NCBI GenBank assembly: GCA_041751955.1
Contig: JBGSIB010000075.1
Span: 50,590 to 114,589 of the forward strand
DNA: 64,000 nucleotides
Reading direction: 5' to 3'
Source of the DNA: UBA2040 sp041751955
GTDB lineage: Bacteria; Bacteroidota; Bacteroidia; Flavobacteriales_D; Crocinitomicaceae
Positions within the stretch are counted from its first letter, which is position 1. Each line of letters begins with the position of its first letter. The position numbers were made by a program, and so were the translations under genes. The notes beneath the pieces are model-generated. The model was not told where the DNA came from and did no database searches. It saw nothing but the letters and a program-made list of their open reading frames with translations. This document shows, one piece after another, positions 16,192 to 23,561 of this stretch.

Positions 16192-18825
16192 TTAGAAACT
16201 TGCTATTGTACTAACTCTATCTTCCTCTTCATGCAGTCGTTTAACTTGCTCCAATGCATCAGGAACTACATCACTACAAATAACTATAAATGAGTCTTTT
16301 ATCGCATTATTCACGGCGTATTTGATTGCTTCACTTTCCTTTGGAATAATCATGACTTCTTTATTTGGATCAACACTGTGAATGCCTTCTTTCATCAGAC
16401 CAATTAAACTTTCCTCGCTGCGTCCACGAAGATTTTTGTCTTGACGAATGATAATTTTATCAAACATTGTCGCTGAAAGTTTCCCCAATTCAAGGATGTC
16501 TTCGTCTCTTCGGTCGCCAACGCCTGCAATGATTCCTATTTTTTCAGTCGCCTCAACGGAACTCAAGAAATCTGCTATGGCTGCAAAACCGGCAGGATTG
16601 TGTGCATAGTCCAACATCAAATCGAAATTCTTGAAACGGAACATATTCATTCGACCTGGAGTTTGAGCAGGTGAAGGAATGAATGTTTCCAAAGCCATTT
16701 TGATATCAGCAATTTTAAATCCTTGAATGAAGCCTGCTAAAACTGTCGGCAAAACATTTTGAATATTGAATTTGGCATGTCCGCGGAATGTCAGTGGAAT
16801 ATTCACCGCTTTTTCAACGCGCATTTTCCATTCTCCTTTGGAAATTGTGACATATCCATTTTCGTAAATTGCGGCTAAACCTCCTCGTTTACAATGCTCT
16901 ACAATTCTCGGATTGTTTTCATCCATGGAGAAATAGGCAACATTGCACTCCAAGTTTTTACGCATGTCGTATACTAAATCATCATCGGCATTCAGGATGG
17001 CGTAACCATCTTTGACAACACTTTCTGCAACAATTGCTTTTACTCTGGCCAATTCTTCTACCGTATTAATACCTTTTAGTCCAAGATGATCCGCGGCAAT
17101 ATTGGTAATAATCGCAATGTTACATGCTCCGAATCCCAAGCCTGCTCGCAGCATACCGCCTCGAGCTGTTTCTAGAACCGCAAAATTCACCGTTGGATCT
17201 TTCAACACAAATTCTGCACTTGATGGACCTGTACAGTCGCCTTTTTGCAACATTCTGTTCTGTATATAAATTCCGTCTGAAGTCGTGAATCCAACTTTGT
17301 AGCCCATGTTTTTAACAATATGTGCCATTAATCTCGTAGTCGTGGTTTTCCCATTCGTTCCTGAAATCGCAATGATTGGAATTTTAATGGGAGCTCCTTG
17401 TGGGAATAACATATCTACTACTGCACCAGCTACATTTCTCGGCAAACCGTGTGTTGGAGCTAAGTGCATTCTAAATCCTGGTCCAGCATTTACTTCAATG
17501 ATAGCACCACCATTTTCGTCAATTGGTGTAGTCAAATCAGGAGCTATGATGTCAATTCCACAAATGTCCAAACCGATGATTTTGGAGATTCTCTCCGCCA
17601 TAAAAACATTGTAAGGGTGTACATTATCCGTTATATCTTCGGCCGTTCCACCCGTACTTAAATTCGCGGTCGGTTTTAATAACAAAAGTTCGCCTGCAGG
17701 AACAACAGAATCCAAAGTCAAACCTTGTTCTTTGAGTATCACTTGTGTATGATGATCGATTTTGATGGAGGTCAAAACTTTTTCATGACCGTAACCTCTT
17801 CGAGGATCTTTATTGACCTCGTCTACAAGTTCTTGTATGGTCGATTTTCCATCACCCAAAACACTAGCAGGTGTTCTTTTCGCAGCCGCCACAAATTGGT
17901 GATTGATCACCAATAAACGGAAATCGAATCCAGTTATAAACTTTTCTACGATGACAGAACGAGAATGTTCTTGAGCAGCTGCAAAACCAATTTTCGCATC
18001 TTCGTCATTGAGAATATTGCATGTTGCTCCACGGCCATGATTTCCATTAACAGGTTTCGTTACGATAGGATATCCAATCCGTTCAATAGCCTCAAATAGA
18101 CCTTCTTCGCTGCGAACAATTCGTCCGCGTGGAACTGCAATTCCATTGTCTTCAAGTATGTCTTTTGTATCTTCCTTATCGCAGGCAATTTCTACAGCGA
18201 TGTTGCTGGTTGTACTAGCAACAGTGGCTTGAATTCTTTTCTGATTGGCACCATAACCCAACTGAACCAAAGAATGTTTGTTCAATCGAATCCATGGAAT
18301 GCCTCTGCTCGCAGCTTCTTCCACTATGGAACCTGTGCTCGGTCCGAGTCTATTTTCCTCTCGGAGCACACGCATGGTTTGAATATCTTCTTCTAAATCA
18401 TATTTTTCACCGGAGATTAATGCTTCGGCAATTCGAACCGCGGCTTTAGCGGCAAATCGACCCACTTCTTCTTCTGTATAGGCAAAAACAACGTTATATT
18501 CTCCATGATTACCCGTGCCTCTTGTGCGACCGAAACCAGTTTCCATTCCAGCCAAGGTTTGTATTTCTAAAGCTAAATGTTCGATTACATGACCCATCCA
18601 AGTTCCTTCTTCCACACGTTGAAAAAACCCACCGGGCTCGCCAATGCTACATCGATGGCCGTGCATAGATGGGAACATTTCTTTTAAGCGATCTAAAAAT
18701 CCATCTATCGTATTGGTCGGGCTTTCTTCTAACTCTTCCAAATCCAATACCATCACCATTAATTTGTGACGTCTTATTGACCAATAATTTGGCCCACGCA
18801 TCACGCGAATTTCATTTATTTTCAT
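16192..18825 (-). CDS. cphA: Cyanophycin synthetase
   Basis: 877 aa, the usual length for CphA1. Residues 1-~160 are the N domain (MKINEIRVMRGPNYWS start; GTGNHGEYNVVFAY). Residues ~215-470 are an ATP-grasp domain (PVNGNHGRGATCN at ~258-270, IIEVNAGPGFRMHLAP at ~442-457). Residues ~485-877 are a Mur ligase-like domain with P-loop GTNGKTTTTR (489-498) and LDYAHNPAGF. The enzyme adds Asp to the poly-Asp backbone and Arg to each side chain, forming insoluble (Asp-Arg)n granules as a nitrogen and carbon store. The cyanophycinase gene starts divergently 185 bp away. Confidence 0.97.
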   Translation of the reverse strand: MKINEIRVMRGPNYWSIRRHKLMVMVLDLEELEESPTNTIDGFLDRLKEMFPSMHGHRCSIGEPGGFFQRVEEGTWMGHVIEHLALEIQTLAGMETGFGRTRGTGNHGEYNVVFAYTEEEVGRFAAKAAVRIAEALISGEKYDLEEDIQTMRVLREENRLGPSTGSIVEEAASRGIPWIRLNKHSLVQLGYGANQKRIQATVASTTSNIAVEIACDKEDTKDILEDNGIAVPRGRIVRSEEGLFEAIERIGYPIVTKPVNGNHGRGATCNILNDEDAKIGFAAAQEHSRSVIVEKFITGFDFRLLVINHQFVAAAKRTPASVLGDGKSTIQELVDEVNKDPRRGYGHEKVLTSIKIDHHTQVILKEQGLTLDSVVPAGELLLLKPTANLSTGGTAEDITDNVHPYNVFMAERISKIIGLDICGIDIIAPDLTTPIDENGGAIIEVNAGPGFRMHLAPTHGLPRNVAGAVVDMLFPQGAPIKIPIIAISGTNGKTTTTRLMAHIVKNMGYKVGFTTSDGIYIQNRMLQKGDCTGPSSAEFVLKDPTVNFAVLETARGGMLRAGLGFGACNIAIITNIAADHLGLKGINTVEELARVKAIVAESVVKDGYAILNADDDLVYDMRKNLECNVAYFSMDENNPRIVEHCKRGGLAAIYENGYVTISKGEWKMRVEKAVNIPLTFRGHAKFNIQNVLPTVLAGFIQGFKIADIKMALETFIPSPAQTPGRMNMFRFKNFDLMLDYAHNPAGFAAIADFLSSVEATEKIGIIAGVGDRRDEDILELGKLSATMFDKIIIRQDKNLRGRSEESLIGLMKEGIHSVDPNKEVMIIPKESEAIKYAVNNAIKDSFIVICSDVVPDALEQVKRLHEEEDRVSTIASF

Positions 18826-18987
18826 AGTTGAACTTTACAGAATGTTAATTGATTTGGTCAACAAGGTAATAAAATGTTTTATTCGATGTATAATGATTTA
18901 AAAATAAATTGTTGAATTCTTCAAAAAGTGTTGATAAAATTGAGTTCTTCCAATACACGCTAAGAAACCAAGCCATTTAATAATTGC

Positions 18988-18995
18988 TATTTTTG
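18988..18995 (+). promoter_or_regulatory. -7 element of cyanophycinase
   Basis: TATTTTTGC fits TAnnTTTG. It lies inside the longest open frame, which begins with TTG at 18984, and so shows that translation starts at the ATG at 19011. Confidence 0.65.
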
Positions 18996-19010
18996 CCCAA
19001 AACAGGTAAT

Positions 19011-19892
19011 ATGCCAACAGGAAAATTAATATCTATCGGGGGGAACGAGTTCAAATTCCAAGATGAGGATCACGATGTGGTTGTCGACCGATTGGAGAAA
19101 AATTTTTTTGAACTTGGAATTTTGGAACGATTTGTTTCGGAATCAGGTGGCGTAGGTGCGCATATTGAAGTGATAACGACGGCCTCTAGCATTCCATTGG
19201 AGGTAGGAGAGGCTTATGCGCACGCATTCGAGAAAATCGGCTGTAATTTTGTTGGTTTCTTGCACATTCGAGATAGAGAAGAAGCCCAAAAACCAGATTA
19301 CATAGAACGTATCAAGCAAGCTAAAGGGGTTATGTTCACTGGTGGAAATCAATTTCGACTAACAACTATATTTGGTGGATCAGATATTTTATCCATTCTG
19401 AAAGATCGTTATGAAAATGATGGATTAATCATCGCTGGAACGAGCGCTGGTGCGATGGCTATGTCGCAAACCATGATTTATCAAGGCAGCAGCCCAAAAG
19501 CTTTGCTCAAAGGTGAAGTGAAAATCACGACGGGATTTGGTTTGATGAAAGATGTAATTATTGATTCACATTTTGTCACTCGTGGACGTTTTGGTCGATT
19601 GACACAAGCCGTAGCAAGTAATCCATCCTGTATAGGAATAGGTTTGGGAGAGGACACAGGTATTTTGGTCACAAATGGTGATGATTTCGAAGTCATCGGT
19701 TCAGGATTGGTCTTGATTTTTGATGGACACGAAATCAAGCACAACAACATCAGCGATTTGCCAGAAGGAACACCCATCAGCATAGAGCATTTGGTAGTTC
19801 ACGCCATGGCGAAAGGAGATAAATACACCGTTTCTACCCGTAAATTTGAAGCGGCAGTTTGGACGGGGGAGTTGGAAGATTCGAAAGACTAG
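19011..19892 (+). CDS. cphB: Cyanophycinase (serine exopeptidase, S51 family)
   Basis: 293 aa from the ATG at 19011. AGTSAGAMAMSQ carries the nucleophile Ser145 of the GxSAG motif. VMFTGGNQFRLTTIFGG, VIIDSHFVTRGRFGRLTQAV and IGIGLGEDTGILV are signature stretches of cyanophycinases. The enzyme cuts cyanophycin into beta-Asp-Arg dipeptides, in the cytoplasm here since no signal peptide is present. The frame could extend to a TTG at 18984, but that overlaps the promoter. It is divergent from cphA and convergent with the isoaspartyl peptidase gene that should act on its product. Confidence 0.96.
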   Translation: MPTGKLISIGGNEFKFQDEDHDVVVDRLEKNFFELGILERFVSESGGVGAHIEVITTASSIPLEVGEAYAHAFEKIGCNFVGFLHIRDREEAQKPDYIERIKQAKGVMFTGGNQFRLTTIFGGSDILSILKDRYENDGLIIAGTSAGAMAMSQTMIYQGSSPKALLKGEVKITTGFGLMKDVIIDSHFVTRGRFGRLTQAVASNPSCIGIGLGEDTGILVTNGDDFEVIGSGLVLIFDGHEIKHNNISDLPEGTPISIEHLVVHAMAKGDKYTVSTRKFEAAVWTGELEDSKD

Positions 19893-19908
19893 GCTTCGGC
19901 GCATGCAC

Positions 19909-19995
19909 CCTTCGACTCCGCTCAGGGTGCATAACCTCGACTCCGCTCAGGGTGCGTAAAAGTGCAATCGCAGACTGAGCGAAGTCGAAGTCTGC
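19909..19995. repeat. TTCGACTCCGCTCAG repeats with inverted arm between cphB and the isoaspartyl peptidase
   Basis: CGACTCCGCTCAGGGTGC occurs twice (ending 19930 and 19955), and a complementary arm CTGAGCGAAGTCGAAG lies at 19975-19990. A shorter perfect stem, GCAGACT (19970-19976) with AGTCTGC (19989-19995), overlaps it. The words are of a type dispersed in many Bacteroidota genomes. It lies between two convergent stops and could act as a terminator. Confidence 0.7.
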
Positions 19996-19997
19996 AT

Positions 19998-20927
19998 TTA
20001 ATAGATCAGAGTTTCAAAAACTCCGTCTTCACGCACAAAACCTCTATACATTCCCGGAGAATTAAACGGTAAACAAATATTTCCTTTGGCATCAACGGCA
20101 ATCAAACCGCCTTCGCCACCAATTTTCACGAGTTTTTCAAGACACACTTTATTGCAGGCTTCTTCCAAAGAAAAACCTCCATATTCCATTAAGCAAGATA
20201 TATCATAAGCGACAACCGAACGAAGAAAATATTCGCCGTGGCCCGTGCAGGAAACAGCACAAGTTTTGTTGTTGGCATAAGTTCCAGAACCGATTACTGG
20301 TGTGTCGCCAATTCGGCCAAATTGTTTATTGGTCATGCCTCCCGTAGATGTAGCGGCGGCAATATTTCCTTCAGAATCGTAGGCTACAGCACCCACTGTT
20401 CCTATTGGCTTGGTGGTGGATGAACCGTGATCCAAAGCCACTTCGGTGGTTCCAACGAGCGCTTGCCATTGGTCATAGCGTTGTTGGGTAAAAAAGTATT
20501 CGTCTGTTTCTTGTCGTATTCCGATAGATTTGGCGAAATCTAATGCTCCTTGTCCGGCTAACATAACATGACCTGTTCTTTCCATGACTTTTCTAGCCAA
20601 GGAAATTGGGTTAGCAATGTTTTTCACTCCAGCGACAGCTCCAGCCGTCAAATCTTTGCCAAACATGATGCTCGCATCCAGCTCAAAACCACCATCGGCA
20701 CAAAAAACAGCTCCTTTTCCCGCATTAAAAAGCGGACAATTTTCTAAGCTATTCACTGCCAATTCCACAGCATCCAAAGCCGATTTTCCCTCAGAAAGAG
20801 CCGTGTGACCAGCTTCCAACGCTTCTTTCAAAGCCGTTTTGTACGCCAATTCTTTTTCAGCGGTCATTTCCGATTGGTCTATGGTTCCTGCTCCACCATG
20901 GATGGCAATTCCGAATTTTTGTTGCAT
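19998..20927 (-). CDS. Isoaspartyl peptidase / plant-type L-asparaginase (Ntn-hydrolase)
   Basis: 309 aa from the ATG at 20927. The longer 337-residue frame adds an unlikely tail; the family starts at KFGIAIHGGAGT. The autocleavage site is PIG-Thr177-VGAV, Thr177 becoming the N-terminal nucleophile of the beta subunit. FNAGKGAVFCADGGFELDASIM and TSTGGMTNKQFGRIGDTPVIGSGTYA match the substrate and sodium loops of IaaA/EcAIII. Besides beta-aspartyl peptides it could hydrolyse beta-Asp-Arg, completing cyanophycin breakdown to Asp and Arg. Its position next to cphB supports this. No signal peptide is visible, so cytoplasmic. Confidence 0.92.
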   Translation of the reverse strand: MQQKFGIAIHGGAGTIDQSEMTAEKELAYKTALKEALEAGHTALSEGKSALDAVELAVNSLENCPLFNAGKGAVFCADGGFELDASIMFGKDLTAGAVAGVKNIANPISLARKVMERTGHVMLAGQGALDFAKSIGIRQETDEYFFTQQRYDQWQALVGTTEVALDHGSSTTKPIGTVGAVAYDSEGNIAAATSTGGMTNKQFGRIGDTPVIGSGTYANNKTCAVSCTGHGEYFLRSVVAYDISCLMEYGGFSLEEACNKVCLEKLVKIGGEGGLIAVDAKGNICLPFNSPGMYRGFVREDGVFETLIY

Positions 20928-20994
20928 TTTTTGAGTGATTTTGAGGGTAAAGTTAGCCAAAAAGCGAGAATCGTTAACGGAATAATTTTTGTTG

Positions 20995-21002
20995 TATATT
21001 TG
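20995..21002 (+). promoter_or_regulatory. -7 element of the first TonB-domain gene
   Basis: TATATTTG, a full TAnnTTTG match, 24 bp before the ATG at 21027. Confidence 0.65.
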
Positions 21003-21026
21003 ATTAACCAACTCAAAATCACAAGA

Positions 21027-21476
21027 ATGAAAACATCACTTATTTTATTATTCTCCTTGTTTATTCATGGGTGTTTTGCGCAAGAACCTACAATTCCACC
21101 ACCACCAGCGGCTATTGTGGTAGAAGAAGAAATCATTGATAAAAAAAAGCCTGATGCAAAAGGTGTTTTTTCTTTTCCGGATGTTGAAGCGGAGTTCAAA
21201 GGAGGTCCGGAAGCTATGAAGCGATTCCTCCAAAATAATTTGCATTATCCAACCGCTGCCATTGAGAAGAATGAACAAGGGAAAGTTTTCATATCTTTTG
21301 TCGTAGACGAAAAAGGTAGGATAGGAGATATAAAAGTGGAAAGAGGTGTTTCAAAAACACTGGATGCGGAGGCGTTGAGGGTAATCAAATTAATGCCGAA
21401 ATGGAAACCAGGTAAAATGGGAAGAAAAAAGGTAAAAACAAGAGTAAGGTTACCGATTTATTTTAATTTAAATTGA
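21027..21476 (+). CDS. Secreted TonB C-terminal-domain protein 1
   Basis: 149 aa from the ATG at 21027; longer frames extend into the divergent peptidase gene. A signal peptide with cleavage near CFAQ is followed by a short Pro-rich linker (PTIPPPPAA), then the TonB C-terminal fold: FPDVEAEFKGGPEAMKRFLQ, VFISFVVDEKGRIGDIKVER and KLMPKWKPGKMGRKKVKTRV. Canonical TonB is held in the inner membrane and pairs with ExbBD; this protein has no such anchor. It may bind outer-membrane receptors or peptidoglycan without transducing energy. It is followed after 4 bp by a paralogue. Confidence 0.8.
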   Translation: MKTSLILLFSLFIHGCFAQEPTIPPPPAAIVVEEEIIDKKKPDAKGVFSFPDVEAEFKGGPEAMKRFLQNNLHYPTAAIEKNEQGKVFISFVVDEKGRIGDIKVERGVSKTLDAEALRVIKLMPKWKPGKMGRKKVKTRVRLPIYFNLN

Positions 21477-21480
21477 GGAA

Positions 21481-21963
21481 ATGAAATCATTTTTCCTCTT
21501 AATCTTACTCACTTTCAGCCTACAATCCTGCGTCCTAGATGTGATTGACACTTTAATGGATATGGCGGATGACGAAGAAATGGAGCAAGCTCCTCCATTG
21601 CCGCCAAAAACGGGTGATATATACGAAGATAGAGATCCTGAACAAGGAAAAGTCTATGAATTTCCAGATGTAGAAGCGGAATTCCCTGGTGGTGCAAAGG
21701 GGATGAAAAAATGGATTTCTGATAACATTGAATACCCACAAATTGCCATCGAAAATGATATCGAAGGAAAGGTATACGTGGTATTCGTGATTCAAGCTGA
21801 TGGTAAAATCACCAACGTGTATATCGAACGCAGTGTTTCCTATGAATTGGATGCAGTGGCCGTCCAAACCATTCGAAAAATGCCGAGATGGACCCCAGCT
21901 AAAAAGAATGGCAAAAAGGTTCGATCACGTGCTCGACTTCCAATTGCTTTTACCTTGAATTGA
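21481..21963 (+). CDS. TonB C-terminal-domain lipoprotein 2 (tandem paralogue)
   Basis: 160 aa. It carries a lipoprotein signal (LTFSLQSC, Cys17). An acidic linker (MADDEEMEQAPPLPPKTGD) leads to the same TonB C-terminal domain as its neighbour: FPDVEAEFPGGAKGMKKWIS, VYVVFVIQADGKITNVYIER and RKMPRWTPAKKNGKKVRSRA. The two genes clearly arose by duplication, and the 4-bp gap implies co-translation. One is predicted soluble in the periplasm, the other lipid-anchored. The function is not known; no receptor or ExbBD gene is adjacent. Confidence 0.8.
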   Translation: MKSFFLLILLTFSLQSCVLDVIDTLMDMADDEEMEQAPPLPPKTGDIYEDRDPEQGKVYEFPDVEAEFPGGAKGMKKWISDNIEYPQIAIENDIEGKVYVVFVIQADGKITNVYIERSVSYELDAVAVQTIRKMPRWTPAKKNGKKVRSRARLPIAFTLN

Positions 21964-22038
21964 AAAAAGAGCTTGCCAATCCTAGATTAACAAGGCCTTT
22001 TCATGTAAACTTTATTCTAAGGAGTAAAGGAGAAATTT

Positions 22039-23103
22039 CTATTTCGCTTTCAATATTCCTTCGTCAATCAAAACTTGAAATGAATCTTCCATCGTTTCTT
22101 TCAAAGGACGAAAAGTCATGCCCAAATCGTGTTTGATTTTTGAATTATCCGCATTCCAAGGAATGTTGACATTGTTTCGGATGAATTTTCGGGTAAACAA
22201 TTTGTTTACCATCGGACCGATCAGCATCAACAACCATTTCGGCAAAGCTTTTTTCGGTAAGGGAAATTTATCGCCATATTTAGGCAAAAGCACGGTTCCC
22301 ATTTCTAAGAAATCGGAATTGTGTGCGGATGTGATGTAACGACCTTTCGCTTCAGGAGTAAATCCAGCTCTGAAATGTGCTTCTGCTACATCGCGAACAT
22401 CAACGATACCAACACCCATTTTTGGAGCGCCCATTTTCATTTGTCCATCACCCAACATTTTTAATATATTGACACTTTCTGAAGTCGCGTTTTGCGCATT
22501 CATGGCTGGTCCGAGAACAAAACTCATGTTGATGGTCACCAAATCCCAGCGATCCTGGTTTTTTTCCATCTCCCAAGCCTTCTTTTCGGCCAATGTTTTG
22601 GAATAAGAATAGGGTTGGTATTCTAAAGATGAACGTGTGTTCCAAACGTCTTCGGTCAGCTTTCCGCCCGGAGCATTTACGGTATCAATTGCGTCTGTGT
22701 AAATGGCTGCGCAACTGCTCGTTACCACAACTCTTTTCACCGAGGAAACTTCATTGACCGAGTTCAATACATTTTCCGTTCCTTTTACGGCTGGATCAAT
22801 CAGCTCTTTTTGTGGATCTTTTACTTCTGTGGTGAAAGGTGAGGCGGTGTGATAAACCAATTCACAACCTTCCATTGCGGCTTTGTAAGAACCTGGCGTG
22901 AGCAAATCGCCTTTAAAAAATTTGATTTCACCTCTGGAATTAGCGGCCATTTCTTTCAAATGACTGATTTTCTTCTCGTCATCAGGATTGCGGACTGCGG
23001 CGTGAACCGTCATTCCTTCGTCTAACAATTTTTTTACCAACCAGCTGGCCACGTAACCATTGGCACCAGTCACCATTACAGGTTTTGTTTTATCTATATT
23101 CAT
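22039..23103 (-). CDS. NAD(P)-dependent extended SDR (dihydroflavonol-4-reductase-like epimerase/reductase)
   Basis: 354 aa. The Rossmann motif TGANGYVASWLVKKL is at residues 12-26, VYHTASPF marks the cofactor loop, VVTSSCAAIY has the catalytic Ser, and YSYSKTLAEKKAWEM has the YxxxK pair. ARNPDDEKK-like basic residues after beta-2 (VRNPDDEKK) suggest NADPH. The best match by memory is the dihydroflavonol reductase/cinnamoyl-CoA reductase group, whose bacterial members reduce varied aldehydes or ketones. The substrate is unknown. Single-gene unit with its own promoter (23132-23139). Confidence 0.85.
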   Translation of the reverse strand: MNIDKTKPVMVTGANGYVASWLVKKLLDEGMTVHAAVRNPDDEKKISHLKEMAANSRGEIKFFKGDLLTPGSYKAAMEGCELVYHTASPFTTEVKDPQKELIDPAVKGTENVLNSVNEVSSVKRVVVTSSCAAIYTDAIDTVNAPGGKLTEDVWNTRSSLEYQPYSYSKTLAEKKAWEMEKNQDRWDLVTINMSFVLGPAMNAQNATSESVNILKMLGDGQMKMGAPKMGVGIVDVRDVAEAHFRAGFTPEAKGRYITSAHNSDFLEMGTVLLPKYGDKFPLPKKALPKWLLMLIGPMVNKLFTRKFIRNNVNIPWNADNSKIKHDLGMTFRPLKETMEDSFQVLIDEGILKAK

Positions 23104-23131
23104 TTCTTTGTGATTTCAAATCTTGATAGGA

Positions 23132-23139
23132 CAAAAATA
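23132..23139 (-). promoter_or_regulatory. -7 element of the SDR gene
   Basis: Minus-strand TATTTTTG, 28 bp before the ATG at 23103. Confidence 0.55.
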
Positions 23140-23224
23140 AGACTAATTAGAAGATGAAAGGTTTTAACGAACAATAGTAAAGTACTATTTCACTTCTTTT
23201 CTTCCAAAAAATTAGAAGTAGTTC

Positions 23225-23232
23225 TATCTTTG
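23225..23232 (+). promoter_or_regulatory. -7 element before the GH92 fragment
   Basis: TATCTTTG fits TAnnTTTG, 32 bp before the ATG at 23265. It probably drives both the fragment and the intact GH92 gene. Confidence 0.55.
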
Positions 23233-23264
23233 AGAAGAAGCCAATTTCTTTAATAAATCAAAAA

Positions 23265-23561
23265 ATGCCAAAAAACATATTGCCTATTTTGTTGTTGGTA
23301 CCCTTCCTTATTGACGATCAGATAAAACCTGAACCCAAGAAAACGAATCAACTTATGGCCTGGTATACTTTCTCTGCTTTCGGATTTTATTCAGTTTGCC
23401 CAGCGACAAATCAATATGTTATAGGAGCACCCTTATTCAAGAAAGCAACCCTTACTTTTGAAAATGGAAAACAGTTCGTGATTCAGGAACCAGAAAATAG
23501 TCAGGAAAACAAATACGCGCAAAAACTTTCCCTTTCTCTTTATCAAATCAGTAAACTATGA
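23265..23561 (+). pseudogene. Truncated GH92 remnant (C-terminal motif only)
   Basis: 98 codons. After a hydrophobic start, residues ~29-85 align with the C-terminal region of the intact GH92 gene next door: LMAWYTFSAFGFYSVCPAT against QMSAWYIFSSLGFYPVSPGS, then YVIGAPLFKKATLTFENGK against YSIGSPAVNSAILHLENGK. The catalytic domain is absent. The simplest reading is what is left of a second, tandem GH92 after a large deletion joined its end to a signal-like start. It still has a promoter, and its stop overlaps the next start by 4 bp (ATGA). It might serve only for translational coupling. Confidence 0.7.

Noticed and set aside
21515..21867. Antisense ORFs in the second TonB-domain gene
   Set aside because: No signal of their own; shadow frames of a well-supported gene.
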